A stretch of DNA of 64,000 bases from JAPPLB01 sp965206655 (GTDB lineage Bacteria > Acidobacteriota > Terriglobia > Bryobacterales > UBA6623), in NCBI GenBank assembly GCA_965206655.1, contig CBDBKC010000035.1, forward strand, positions 62,001-126,000, in the 5' to 3' direction. Below the pieces are notes generated by a model. It did not search any database and was not told the origin of the DNA. It was given only the letters and a program-made list of their open reading frames with translations. Both the position numbers and the translations under genes were made by a program. Within the stretch, counting starts at the first letter, position 1, and every line of letters begins with the position of its first letter. This document shows positions 32,694-41,624 of the stretch, one piece after another.

Positions 32694-35090
32694 ATGAAAC
32701 ACCGGCTGCTGACATTGTTCTTCGCCTGTGCCGTCACGGGGTGGTCCGCCGGGCCTTCGCTCACCATGATGGAGCCCTGGGGAGCGCAACGCGGCACGGC
32801 CGTGACTTTGACACTGAAGGGATACGGCCTCACGGATGGAGTACGTGTTCGCACCTCTCTGCCCGGGGCTGTGACGGAGTTGACCTCGGAGCGTCCAGGG
32901 CGCGAGTTGCCGCTTCTGGTCGAGATTGCCAACGACGCCAAGGTGGGCTCGTACCCGATTCGGATTGAGACCGAAGCCGGAATTTCGAACGTGCTCCTAT
33001 TCACGGTCGGCCCCTTCAAGGAAGAGACCGAAGCGGAATCGGAAACGATGAGGCAGATGTATTCCAACGATTCGGCCGAGACCGCGCAAGAAGCGGTGCT
33101 GCCCGTAACGATCAACGGCTCGCTGCGTGGCGCCGACCGCGACTGGTACCGCGTGGAGGGGCCGGCGGGCGACGAAGTCGTGGTGGAAGTCGAGGCGCGG
33201 CGGCTGGGCTCCGCCATTGACGCGACGATCGAAGTGCGCGACAGCACCGGTAATACGATCGCTCGCAACAACGACGCGCGCGGCATCAATGTCGATCCGC
33301 GCGCCCAAGTGACGGTTCCCGCGGATGGTGTAGTTTTCGTCCAGGTGCATGACGCGCGATTCAGCGAGCAACGCATGAATTTCTATCGCCTACGTGTGGG
33401 GCGCTACATGTTCGCGGACGCGGTGTTTCCCCTCGGCTGGAAGCGTGGCGAAACGGTGGATGTGCAACTGCTCGGAGGCAGTCTCGAGCAGCCGGTGACG
33501 GTGAAGCCGGACCTATCCCCGGAAGCAACCGCAACAGGCCTGGCGGATCTCCACCTTCCGGATGCGAATTCCGCCTTGCCGCTTCGAATGGTCGTCGGGG
33601 ATGACGATGAGATCTTGGAGCCCGCCGGCAAAGGACCGCACCAGCTAGACCCCGGTGTTGTTGTCAACGGACGCATCGCCTCCCCCGGTGAGGCGGATGC
33701 GTACCGTCTCAAGGTTAGCCAGGGCGAGCAGTGGATGATCGAGACGCAGGCCGCCGGGCTCGGAACGTCAGCTTTGTACGGGCTGTTGACGCTGTACGGC
33801 AAAGAAGGTAAGAAGCTTGCATCGGCCGGCGACCAGGAACCGGAAGAACCGCTGTCGATCATCTCGTCGACAGGTGAAACATTCGGGGATCCTCACCTGG
33901 GCTTCGAAGTCCCCGAGGGCGCGACCGAGGTGACGATCAGGATTGAAGATTTGCTGGGTCGCGGCGGACTCGAGTACGGCTACCGCATCGTAGCCCGCCG
34001 GCAGCCCCCGGACTTCACGCTGACCCTCGCAACCCCCCACGTGACAATTCCAAAGGACGGCAGCAGCGTTGTGAATGTGAGCGTCACGCGGCGCGGATTC
34101 ATGGGCGCGGTCCGTTTGGTGGTCGATGGGTTGCCCGACGATGTCGAGGCGCGCGGCGGGCACATTCCCGCCGAGACGGGCGGCATGACCACGTCGCGGC
34201 GTTCCCGCAACGGTGTCGTGACGCTCACACCGAAACCCGACGCCGAAACAACGGATCTCGACCTGAGCGTCTGGGGCGAGGCAACGGCCGAAAACGGCCG
34301 CGCGATTCGAGTTCGCGCTCAGCCGCCGGGCATGCTGACCGGCGTTGCCGGGCGTGGTCAGAAGGCGGTTACCGCTCCCTGGTTGGCGGCAAACATCCCG
34401 GCGCGCGTTGCGGAACCGGAAAGAGCCGTCCTGAAGTTGCTCACGCCTCAGAACGTGCGACTGATTCAAGGGATGGAGACCAACGTCCTCTGGGAGTTTG
34501 ACTCCGAATCGGTCAGCCCGGTTGGCCGCATCAGCGTCGGCAACACACCGGCCGTTGGCAACATTCGCGTCACCGGAACGGCGAAGATCAAAGAAGGTGC
34601 GAAATCCGGACAGTTCGACGTCGTGACAACGATGGGTACTTTGCCGATGAAGTTCGACCTGATTATCAGTGCACAGGCCATGATCGACGGCCGGGAGCAG
34701 ACGATCTACGCCCCCGCGCTGACGGTGGACGTCGTGCAGGGGTACCGCATTGATGCGCCGAAGCATATCACTGAGATTCCGCGCGGCGGAAGCGCCGACA
34801 TCTTGGGACGTTTTCGTCGCGAGCCGGATTTCGCTTCGCCGGTAACAGTCAAAGCGGATAACCTGCCCTTGGGCGTGCGGTGCTCGGCGGCGGAGATCAG
34901 TGGCGCACCGGAACATTACCGGTTGGAATGTGAAGCCGACGAGTCGGCGAAACCGGGCGAATACGAAATCGAGCTGGCGCCGACGTCGGTGCTGGCGGGA
35001 CGTGACACCGAGCTCGTGCCTTACAAGATCGAGCCCGTCACGACGCGTGTCTCGATCACGAAATCGGGGAAGATGGCGCGGGCGCGGTAA
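32694..35090 (+). CDS. Exported PPC-domain protein, copy 1
   Basis: The 798-residue product has a signal peptide (LLTLFFACAVTGWSAG) and no protease or haem motif. The N-terminal region is Ig/IPT-like (MMEPWGAQRGTAVTLTLKGY). Around residues 120-240 a pre-peptidase C-terminal (PPC) beta-sandwich is seen (NGSLRGADRDWYRVEGPAGD). A second PPC-like unit lies near 320-440, and further beta domains follow. It is closely similar to the protein at 37747. The ribosome site AGGAAA precedes ATG 32694; it is 27 bp after the cytochrome/WD40 gene. Probably a surface-exposed adhesion or scaffold partner of the cytochromes. Confidence 0.8.
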   Translation: MKHRLLTLFFACAVTGWSAGPSLTMMEPWGAQRGTAVTLTLKGYGLTDGVRVRTSLPGAVTELTSERPGRELPLLVEIANDAKVGSYPIRIETEAGISNVLLFTVGPFKEETEAESETMRQMYSNDSAETAQEAVLPVTINGSLRGADRDWYRVEGPAGDEVVVEVEARRLGSAIDATIEVRDSTGNTIARNNDARGINVDPRAQVTVPADGVVFVQVHDARFSEQRMNFYRLRVGRYMFADAVFPLGWKRGETVDVQLLGGSLEQPVTVKPDLSPEATATGLADLHLPDANSALPLRMVVGDDDEILEPAGKGPHQLDPGVVVNGRIASPGEADAYRLKVSQGEQWMIETQAAGLGTSALYGLLTLYGKEGKKLASAGDQEPEEPLSIISSTGETFGDPHLGFEVPEGATEVTIRIEDLLGRGGLEYGYRIVARRQPPDFTLTLATPHVTIPKDGSSVVNVSVTRRGFMGAVRLVVDGLPDDVEARGGHIPAETGGMTTSRRSRNGVVTLTPKPDAETTDLDLSVWGEATAENGRAIRVRAQPPGMLTGVAGRGQKAVTAPWLAANIPARVAEPERAVLKLLTPQNVRLIQGMETNVLWEFDSESVSPVGRISVGNTPAVGNIRVTGTAKIKEGAKSGQFDVVTTMGTLPMKFDLIISAQAMIDGREQTIYAPALTVDVVQGYRIDAPKHITEIPRGGSADILGRFRREPDFASPVTVKADNLPLGVRCSAAEISGAPEHYRLECEADESAKPGEYEIELAPTSVLAGRDTELVPYKIEPVTTRVSITKSGKMARAR

Positions 35091-35091
35091 C

Positions 35092-35108
35092 AAAGAACGG
35101 AGTTCTTT
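35092..35108 (+). promoter_or_regulatory. Hairpin presenting the ribosome-binding site
   Basis: AAAGAAC (35092-35098) and GTTCTTT (35102-35108) pair perfectly around the loop GGA. The loop plus the first base of the right arm gives GGAG, 7 bp before ATG 35109. The Shine-Dalgarno core is thus in a hairpin loop directly next to the start codon. Confidence 0.5.
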
Positions 35109-37568
35109 ATGTCAGGGAAACGACTTTTCACAGCAGGTCTTGGGTTGTGGCTGATGTTGGCGGCGGGATCGATCGGTGGGAGGGCTGAGTTGCAGCCCGT
35201 CAAGCTGGTCCTGGAGCCGTCATCGTTGAGTTTGACGTCGCCGGACGAAGGGCGGCGGGTATTGGTCACCGGAGTCACGGCTGACGGCGAAAAGTTCGAT
35301 TTAACGAGCCAGGCTCGTTTCGAGCCCGCCGGCGAAACAGTTCGTTTCGGAAAAGACGGCTATCTGTACGGTGTCTCCTCGGGCGCGGCCATGGTTAAGG
35401 TATCGGCGGGAGGCCAGTCCGCCGATCTGAGCGTCAATGTGGGCGATCTTTCGGGCGAGCGCCCCGTCAGCTTCCTCCGCGACGTCATGCCGGTTCTAAA
35501 CAAACAGGGCTGCACCTCGGGACCATGTCACGGTTCCGCAAAAGGGAAGAACGGCTTCAAGCTTTCGCTACGCGGATACGACCCTGAGTTCGACTACCAA
35601 GCGTTGCTGTATGACCTTTCGGGAAGGCGCTTCAACCGTGTCGACCCGGCGCAGAGCCTGATGCTCTCAAAGCCCGCGCAAGCGGTTCCGCACGAGGGCG
35701 GGCTGATGATCGAGAAGGGCTCCCGTTACTACGACACGATTCTCAAGTGGATTTCAGCGGGCACGCCCTTCGGAGACGAAGCGAAACACTCCGTCGCGAA
35801 GCTGGAAGTGGCCCCGGCGGAAGTCTTCATGGGGCGCCCCGGCATGAAGCAGCAGATTCTGGTCGTGGCGCATTACGGTGACGGTTCCGTGCGTGACGTG
35901 ACGCGTGAAGCCGTGGTCGCGAGCAGCCAGGATACGACGGCGAAGATTGTCGATGGCGCGATCGTGCAGGGCGAGCGGATGGGCGAGGCGACGCTGCTCG
36001 TCCGCTACGAAGGCAAGTTCGTGATCGTGCCGGTGACGATCCTGAATCCCGCGCCGGGCTTTGAATGGAAGCAGCTTTCGCGGCACAATTACATCGACGA
36101 GCACATCGACGCCAAGCTCAAGCGCCTCAAGATCCAGCCCTCTGAGGTCGCCGACGACGGTGTCTTCCTGCGGCGTGTGTATCTTGATCTGGTCGGGATT
36201 CCTCCGACGCCCGCCGAAGCGCGCGATTTTCTTGAAGACCCCGAGAAATCACGCCTCAAGCGCATCCGGTTGATCGACAAGTTGATGAAGCGCACCGAGT
36301 TCGTCGACCATTGGGCGCTCAAATGGGGCGACCTGCTGCAATCCAATCGCAAGTACCTCGGCGAGAAAGGTACCTGGGCCTTCCGTCAATGGATTCGCGA
36401 TCAAATCGCGACGAACCGCCCCTACGACCAGGTCGTCCGCGAGCTCATCACCTCCACCGGCAGCACTTATCAGAACCCGGCGGCCAACTTCTTCCGCGTC
36501 AACAAAGACCCGAAAGAAGCGATGGAAAAAACGAGCCAACTGTTCTTGGGCGTCCGCATGACCTGCGCGCAATGCCACGACCATCCCTTCGAGCGCTGGA
36601 CGCAGAATCAGTACTATCAGCTCGCCGCCTTCTTCGCCTCCGTCGGCGTGAAACCGGGCTTCGACAGCGATGAGGAGATCGTTTATCTCAAGCGCGACAA
36701 CAACACGGTCAAGCATCCCAAGACAGGCAAGGTCGTGGAAGCGGAGTACTTGATCGCGAGCACCGGCGCGCCCCCCTTGAACGCCGAGGAGGATCGCAGG
36801 CGCGGGCTGGCGGAGTGGTTGACCTCCGAGAAGAATCCCTTCTTCGCGCGCGCGATCACGAATCGTCTGTGGAGCTACTTTTTCGCGCGGGGCATCATCG
36901 ATCCCGTGGACGACATTCGCGCTTCGAATCCCCCGGTGAACGAAGCGCTGTTGCAGGCCCTCGCCGATGACTTCGTCAAGAACGGATACGACCTCCAGCA
37001 CGTGATTCGCACAATCGCGAATTCCCGGACGTATCAAACCAGCATCACGGCCAACGAGTGGAATGAGAAGGACGAAATAAACTTCTCCCGCTTCCTGCCG
37101 CGGCGCTTGACGGCTGAATCATTGCTCGATGCGATGACCGTCGCGACCGGCTCCCGACCCGAGTTCGAAGAAGTGCCGCTCGATTTCACGGCGCAGCAGT
37201 TGCCCGACCCGCACGTGGGCAAAGGCGGGTTCCTCGACATGTTTGGACGGCCCGAGCGCGAGTCGGCTTGCGAGTGCGAGCGCCGCAACGAGATGAGCTT
37301 GCCGCAGGCCATGAGCCTTGTGAATGGCCCGACGCTCGCGGAGGCGATTGCTGACTCCGAAGGCAGGCTGGCGAAGGCGATTCTCAACGGCAGGCCCGAT
37401 CGAGACCTCGTCGAGGAGCTGTACCTCGCCGCTCTGAGCCGCTTCCCGACGCCGGGCGAAATGGACAAAGCTTTGACCTATCTGCGCCAAGGAACGGGGC
37501 GCGCCGCGAAAGCTCAGGATCTGCTTTGGGCTCTGATCAATAGCAACGCGTTCCTGTTCAACCGCTAA
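35109..37568 (+). CDS. Exported DUF1549/DUF1553 multi-cytochrome protein
   Basis: The 819-residue product has a signal peptide and an Ig-like (Big_2) domain at about residues 30-115. A PSCyt1-type segment follows (GCTSGPCHGSAKGKNGFKL), with a CX4CH site near 135-141. DUF1549 spans about 325-530 and contains a second site, MTCAQCHDHPFERW (CxxCH near 485). DUF1553 occupies the C-terminus (WLTSEKNPFFARAITNRLWS, then FVKNGYDLQHVIRTIANSRT). This set is characteristic of Planctomycetes, Verrucomicrobia and Acidobacteria. No reaction is established. It lies between two paralogous PPC proteins in one operon. Confidence 0.88.
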   Translation: MSGKRLFTAGLGLWLMLAAGSIGGRAELQPVKLVLEPSSLSLTSPDEGRRVLVTGVTADGEKFDLTSQARFEPAGETVRFGKDGYLYGVSSGAAMVKVSAGGQSADLSVNVGDLSGERPVSFLRDVMPVLNKQGCTSGPCHGSAKGKNGFKLSLRGYDPEFDYQALLYDLSGRRFNRVDPAQSLMLSKPAQAVPHEGGLMIEKGSRYYDTILKWISAGTPFGDEAKHSVAKLEVAPAEVFMGRPGMKQQILVVAHYGDGSVRDVTREAVVASSQDTTAKIVDGAIVQGERMGEATLLVRYEGKFVIVPVTILNPAPGFEWKQLSRHNYIDEHIDAKLKRLKIQPSEVADDGVFLRRVYLDLVGIPPTPAEARDFLEDPEKSRLKRIRLIDKLMKRTEFVDHWALKWGDLLQSNRKYLGEKGTWAFRQWIRDQIATNRPYDQVVRELITSTGSTYQNPAANFFRVNKDPKEAMEKTSQLFLGVRMTCAQCHDHPFERWTQNQYYQLAAFFASVGVKPGFDSDEEIVYLKRDNNTVKHPKTGKVVEAEYLIASTGAPPLNAEEDRRRGLAEWLTSEKNPFFARAITNRLWSYFFARGIIDPVDDIRASNPPVNEALLQALADDFVKNGYDLQHVIRTIANSRTYQTSITANEWNEKDEINFSRFLPRRLTAESLLDAMTVATGSRPEFEEVPLDFTAQQLPDPHVGKGGFLDMFGRPERESACECERRNEMSLPQAMSLVNGPTLAEAIADSEGRLAKAILNGRPDRDLVEELYLAALSRFPTPGEMDKALTYLRQGTGRAAKAQDLLWALINSNAFLFNR

Positions 37569-37746
37569 GCAGGGAACGAGGCGCGGGTGTCAACCCGAGG
37601 GCCCGCGGACGCAGGGGTTGTCAAAAAATGGGGACTGTACCAAGCGGCACCTCTCAGATTCTTGGCTTTGCAGCCTTTCAAACGGCGCGCCGTGGACTGT
37701 CCCCGATTGTTTCACCATGCCCAAGCATCCAACGGAGGTAAAAAAG
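37569..37746. repeat. Intergenic repeat: terminator-like hairpin plus short inverted-repeat element
   Basis: After the stop, CGGGT-GTCA-ACCCG forms a hairpin in a GC-rich stretch that resembles the one after the next gene (40189-40212). Then comes a 78 bp unit (37629-37706) bounded by TGGGGACTGT and ACTGTCCCCGA, an imperfect inverted repeat with one mismatch in its core. This looks like a small non-autonomous (MITE-type) element. A good ribosome site (GGAGGT) for the next gene ends the region. Confidence 0.55.
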
Positions 37747-40167
37747 ATGACTGCCCGACTCGCCGCCGCGATCATCCTGGCACAATCCGTACTCCTCGCC
37801 GCCGCGCCGTCGCTCCTGCGGATCGAACCCCGTGGCGGGCAGCGCGGTGAGGCCGTAAAGCTGACTTTATTCGGCCGCGGGCTCGACCAGGAAGCCTCCA
37901 TCGAAACCAGGATTCCCGGCGCGGTGACGCCGTTGTCGCCTCCCAAGGGCTCGATGGCGCGAGGACGCGAGCTTCCGTTTCTCATCGAGATCGATCCTCA
38001 AGCGAAAGTTGGGATTTATCCCGTTCGCGTCTCATCGCCCGACGGCCTGTCAAACACCCTCCTCTTCACGGTAGGCGCCTTCCCCGAGGTTGCCGAGCAA
38101 GAGGCCGAGCTCATGGAGCCCGAGCCGACGAATGACTCCTCCGAAAACGCTCAATCCATCAAAACCCCCGTCATCGTGAACGGGACGCTCTACGGTCCCG
38201 ACCGCGACTACTTTTCGTTTGACGCCGATCAAGGCCAACAGCTCGTGATCGAGGTCGAAGCCCGGCGCATCGGCTCCGCGGTAGACCCGCTGATCGAGGT
38301 GCTCGATTCGTCGGGACGCAGGCTCGCTTGGAACGATGACGCGCCGGGAATCGGCGTTGATGCGCGCGTCGATGTCAGGTTTCCCGAGAAAGGGACCTAC
38401 TTTGTCGCTCTACGCGATTCCAAGTTCAGCGAACAAAAGCAGGACTATTACCGCTTGAAGATCGGTAACTTCACCTACGCCGACGGCCTCTATCCGCTCG
38501 GCTGGCAGCACGGCGGCGAGACGGAAGTCGAGTTCGTGGGCGGTAGCCTGAGCGAGCCGCTGCGAGTTCGGCCGGATCTTTCCACCGAAGACCTCGCCGC
38601 GGAGTTCGCCATGCTCTATGTTCCTGGCGACGCAGGAGCGCTCCCGATGCCCTTCGCGCTCAGCGAGGCGCCGGAGATGCTCGAATCAACAGGCAAGCAC
38701 AGCACCCTCGATCCCGAGTCCTGGATGAACGGCCGCATCTCCAAGCCGGCTGAGATCGACACCTACGTCGTGAACGTGAAGCCGGAAGAACGCTGGTCCA
38801 TCGAGTTGCACGCAACAACTCTGGGCACTTCGCGCCTCTACGGCGTCCTCACCGCACGCACGCCCGGCGGCGACGAGGTTTCTTCCACGCGCAGCCTCAC
38901 CGCCGAGGAGAAGCTTTCGAACCTGGACGTTTCAGAAGACACCGGCATCGACCAGTTCCTCTCTTTTCGTGCCGTGGAAGGCCACAGCCGGATACATATC
39001 GAGGTCGAAGATCTGCTGGGCCGCGGCGGGGCGGACTTCGGCTATCGATTGATCGCGCGCCGCCGGAGCGGCGACTTCACTCTGACGCTGCGAACCCACG
39101 AAGTGAATGTTCCCGCGAACGGCACGGGCATCGTTACGGTCAATGCGGAGCGTCGCGGCTATGACGGTCCGATCCGTCTGTTCGTCCCCGAGTTGCCCGA
39201 CGGCCTGGCGGTCGCGGGCGGCAACATGCCGCTCTATGAAATCGCGGGCAGCACGAAACAGGGTTCGTCTGGATTGTTGACGTTGACCCACGAGAAGGGC
39301 GCCGAACTGCGGCAGGCAGCTCTTCAAATCTGGGGTGAAGCCGAGATCGACGGAAAGCTGGTGCGCCGCCGCGCCCGGGGTCCGGGGCTGGAAGTGAACG
39401 TTCAAAGCGCGAACGAGATTTCGCGGTTGGCGCGCGGCTTTAGTAGCGCGAACATCGCCCCTTGGCTCGGTGCGGATTTACCGGTCCGGATCGTCCCCGA
39501 AGTTCCCGCGGCAATTGAAGTCAGCACTGCGCGCTACATGAGGGTGATTCCAGGCCTAAAGTACGAGCTCAATTGGAAGTTCAACAGCCAGGACGAAGAC
39601 ATCAGCCCGCCCAAGAACATGGGTGTCCGCAAAACACCCAACGTCCGCACCTTCAACCGCCCCCGTAAGGAAGACAAAGGCAAAGCCAACGGTACGTTCG
39701 ACGTAGGCAGCCAACTCAGTTGGGGCCCGGGCAAGTACGAAATGGTTCTCACCGCCCAGATCAAAGTCGACGGCGACGAAGAAACAATCTACGCCCCTGC
39801 CATAACGGTCGATGTCATCCGCGCCTACGAGATCGAACCGCAAGTCACTTCCATCCAGCCCGGCGCCGAGACAGAGCTGCTGGCTGAACTCAAGCGCGAA
39901 CCAGGCTTCTCTTCACCAGTGGAAATCAAGCCGGAAAACCTACCGTTGGACGTGGAATGCGAGTCCGTCACCGTCGCGCCGGATACGAATGCACTACGCG
40001 TCCCGTGCAAAGCAGGCCGCGACGTCGAGCCCGGCGAATATGAGATCGATCTTGCCTCCTCTTCCGTCGTAGTCGGAGATGAAGGCCGCGAAATCCCCAT
40101 CACCCGCCCGGCCGTCAAGGCCAAGCTCCAAGTCATCCGCAAAGGCGCCAAGCTAGCCGCCCGCTGA
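37747..40167 (+). CDS. Exported PPC-domain protein, copy 2
   Basis: The product has 806 residues. ATG 37747 is chosen because it follows GGAGGT and begins the signal peptide (LAAAIILAQSVLLAAA); the frame stays open 43 codons upstream through the intergenic repeat. The layout is the same as the protein at 32694: Ig/IPT-like start (LLRIEPRGGQRGEAVKLTL), PPC domain (NGTLYGPDRDYFSFDADQGQ), second PPC-like unit and C-terminal beta domains. Shared stretches such as EVEARRIGSA and SKFSEQKQDYYRLKIG show a duplication. It has no haem motif. It is the last gene of the plus-strand operon. Confidence 0.8.
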   Translation: MTARLAAAIILAQSVLLAAAPSLLRIEPRGGQRGEAVKLTLFGRGLDQEASIETRIPGAVTPLSPPKGSMARGRELPFLIEIDPQAKVGIYPVRVSSPDGLSNTLLFTVGAFPEVAEQEAELMEPEPTNDSSENAQSIKTPVIVNGTLYGPDRDYFSFDADQGQQLVIEVEARRIGSAVDPLIEVLDSSGRRLAWNDDAPGIGVDARVDVRFPEKGTYFVALRDSKFSEQKQDYYRLKIGNFTYADGLYPLGWQHGGETEVEFVGGSLSEPLRVRPDLSTEDLAAEFAMLYVPGDAGALPMPFALSEAPEMLESTGKHSTLDPESWMNGRISKPAEIDTYVVNVKPEERWSIELHATTLGTSRLYGVLTARTPGGDEVSSTRSLTAEEKLSNLDVSEDTGIDQFLSFRAVEGHSRIHIEVEDLLGRGGADFGYRLIARRRSGDFTLTLRTHEVNVPANGTGIVTVNAERRGYDGPIRLFVPELPDGLAVAGGNMPLYEIAGSTKQGSSGLLTLTHEKGAELRQAALQIWGEAEIDGKLVRRRARGPGLEVNVQSANEISRLARGFSSANIAPWLGADLPVRIVPEVPAAIEVSTARYMRVIPGLKYELNWKFNSQDEDISPPKNMGVRKTPNVRTFNRPRKEDKGKANGTFDVGSQLSWGPGKYEMVLTAQIKVDGDEETIYAPAITVDVIRAYEIEPQVTSIQPGAETELLAELKREPGFSSPVEIKPENLPLDVECESVTVAPDTNALRVPCKAGRDVEPGEYEIDLASSSVVVGDEGREIPITRPAVKAKLQVIRKGAKLAAR

Positions 40168-40188
40168 AACTGTCACAACCGGGAAAGA

Positions 40189-40212
40189 GGCGCGGATGCA
40201 AATCCGTGCGCC
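40189..40212 (+). terminator. Hairpin after PPC copy 2
   Basis: GGCGCGGAT (40189-40197) pairs with ATCCGTGCGCC (40202-40212) with a two-base bulge and a GCAA loop. It lies 21 bp after the stop codon. There is no T-run, so it may act with Rho or as an RNA 3' end protector. Confidence 0.5.
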
Positions 40213-40296
40213 TGCGGGCCCGGCTGCGGCTTGACACCTCGCAGGGGTGACCCTAAGACTGACTCGATCCGGGTAGGCAGCCGGCTATGAGTACGA

Positions 40297-41604
40297 TCAG
40301 GCGAATACTTGCTCGATCACCTGACCATGATCAGTGATGGGTACAGGCCGCTTGCCCGCATAAAGCACCTTGGCCGGGTCAATCCCCAATGCGGCGTGAA
40401 TCGTGGCCTGAAAATCCGGCACTGTGATCGGTTTCGTCACAGCCTCCCTGCCTAGTTCGTCGGTTTCACCAATGGCCTGACCCGTACGAAGCCCACCACC
40501 CGCGAGCAAGCAACTAAAGGCGAGCGATTGGTGACCCCGCCCGCCTTGACTATCGAACTCGGGCGGGCGGCCGAACTCCGTCGAAACAACGATCAGAGTG
40601 CGGTCAAGCTGCCTGTGTTTCTCGAGGTCCTGAATCAGGGTCGCAAGGCCCTGGTCCAGGTCTCGAATGAGTAGATGTTGCTTCAAAATGCCTTGCTGAT
40701 GCACATCCCATCCGGAACCGTTCAGGAAGTTCAAGTTGAACGAGACCTCCACGAAACGCACTCCCGCGCCAACAAGCCGCCGAGCCAGCAGGCATCGCTG
40801 CCCGAACTCGCCGCCATATCCCTCGCGCAAAGAAGTCGACTCTTCATTGAGGTTGAAAACCTTCATGAAGCGCGGTCCCGCCATCCGAAACCCTTGTTCG
40901 TTGACGTCGATTTGTGATCGCACGGTGGGATCGCCGGCATGCTCTCGTTCCAGCCGGTTTCGCAGAGTTCCAAGCAGCATCTCGCGCCGCTGTTGCCGGG
41001 CGCGATCGACATCCGGGGCCCGGGTCAGCCCGCCCGGCCCGGTCTCTGTCTGCGTCAGGTAGACATACCCGTGTCGCGCCCCCAGAAAGCCCGGGTCACG
41101 CATGATGTTGGGGTATCCCATCACTACGTAAGCCGGCACATCGTCCGACTTCGTGCCAAGCTCGTGCGAAACCACCGAGCCGATCGACGGATATTGCAGG
41201 GTCCCGCTCGGCTTGCGGCCGGTGTGCATCAAGTTGGACGCCGCGCCATGCGGGCCGACCAGATCGTGGCTGACCGTCCGCAAAGTGACGCAACGGTCCA
41301 TCAAGTTCGCCATTCTCGGCAGGTGCTCGGCAACACGCACCCCCTTCACAGCGGTCGGAATCGAATCGTAGTACGACCCCGGTACGTTGCGCTCGGCGTC
41401 ACCACGACATTTGGGATCAAACGTATCGATGTGCCCCGCCCCGCCGCCAAGCCAGATCATGATGCAAGCGTCGGCCTTGCCGCGCGGACCCTCGCCGACC
41501 CGGCCCGCGCCCGCCAACCCTCCACGAGCGCCTAGACCCATGCCGACACCGGCCGCGGCCGTCGTCTTCAGTAGGTCTCGTCGCGTGCCTTTCCAACTCG
41601 TCAT
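40297..41604 (-). CDS. Tat-exported DUF1501 protein
   Basis: The product has 435 residues from ATG 41604, behind AAAGGATC. A twin-arginine signal (GTRRDLLKTTAAAGVGMGLG) is followed by DUF1501: CIMIWLGGGAGHIDTFDPK, TVSHDLVGPHGAASNLMHTG and VVSTEFGRPPEFDSQGGRGH are typical and resemble the metal-binding core of the alkaline phosphatase/sulfatase fold. Function is unproven. DUF1501 genes nearly always neighbour DUF1549/DUF1553 genes; here the partner ends 20 bp upstream on the same strand, so the two form an operon. Confidence 0.9.
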   Translation of the reverse strand: MTSWKGTRRDLLKTTAAAGVGMGLGARGGLAGAGRVGEGPRGKADACIMIWLGGGAGHIDTFDPKCRGDAERNVPGSYYDSIPTAVKGVRVAEHLPRMANLMDRCVTLRTVSHDLVGPHGAASNLMHTGRKPSGTLQYPSIGSVVSHELGTKSDDVPAYVVMGYPNIMRDPGFLGARHGYVYLTQTETGPGGLTRAPDVDRARQQRREMLLGTLRNRLEREHAGDPTVRSQIDVNEQGFRMAGPRFMKVFNLNEESTSLREGYGGEFGQRCLLARRLVGAGVRFVEVSFNLNFLNGSGWDVHQQGILKQHLLIRDLDQGLATLIQDLEKHRQLDRTLIVVSTEFGRPPEFDSQGGRGHQSLAFSCLLAGGGLRTGQAIGETDELGREAVTKPITVPDFQATIHAALGIDPAKVLYAGKRPVPITDHGQVIEQVFA

Positions 41605-41624
41605 GGCGTGATCCTTTTGTCGGG

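Noticed and set aside
33768..35093. A 441-codon frame opposite the first PPC gene
   Set aside because: Its translation is Arg/His/Asp-rich without recognisable motifs, and the opposite strand is convincingly coding.
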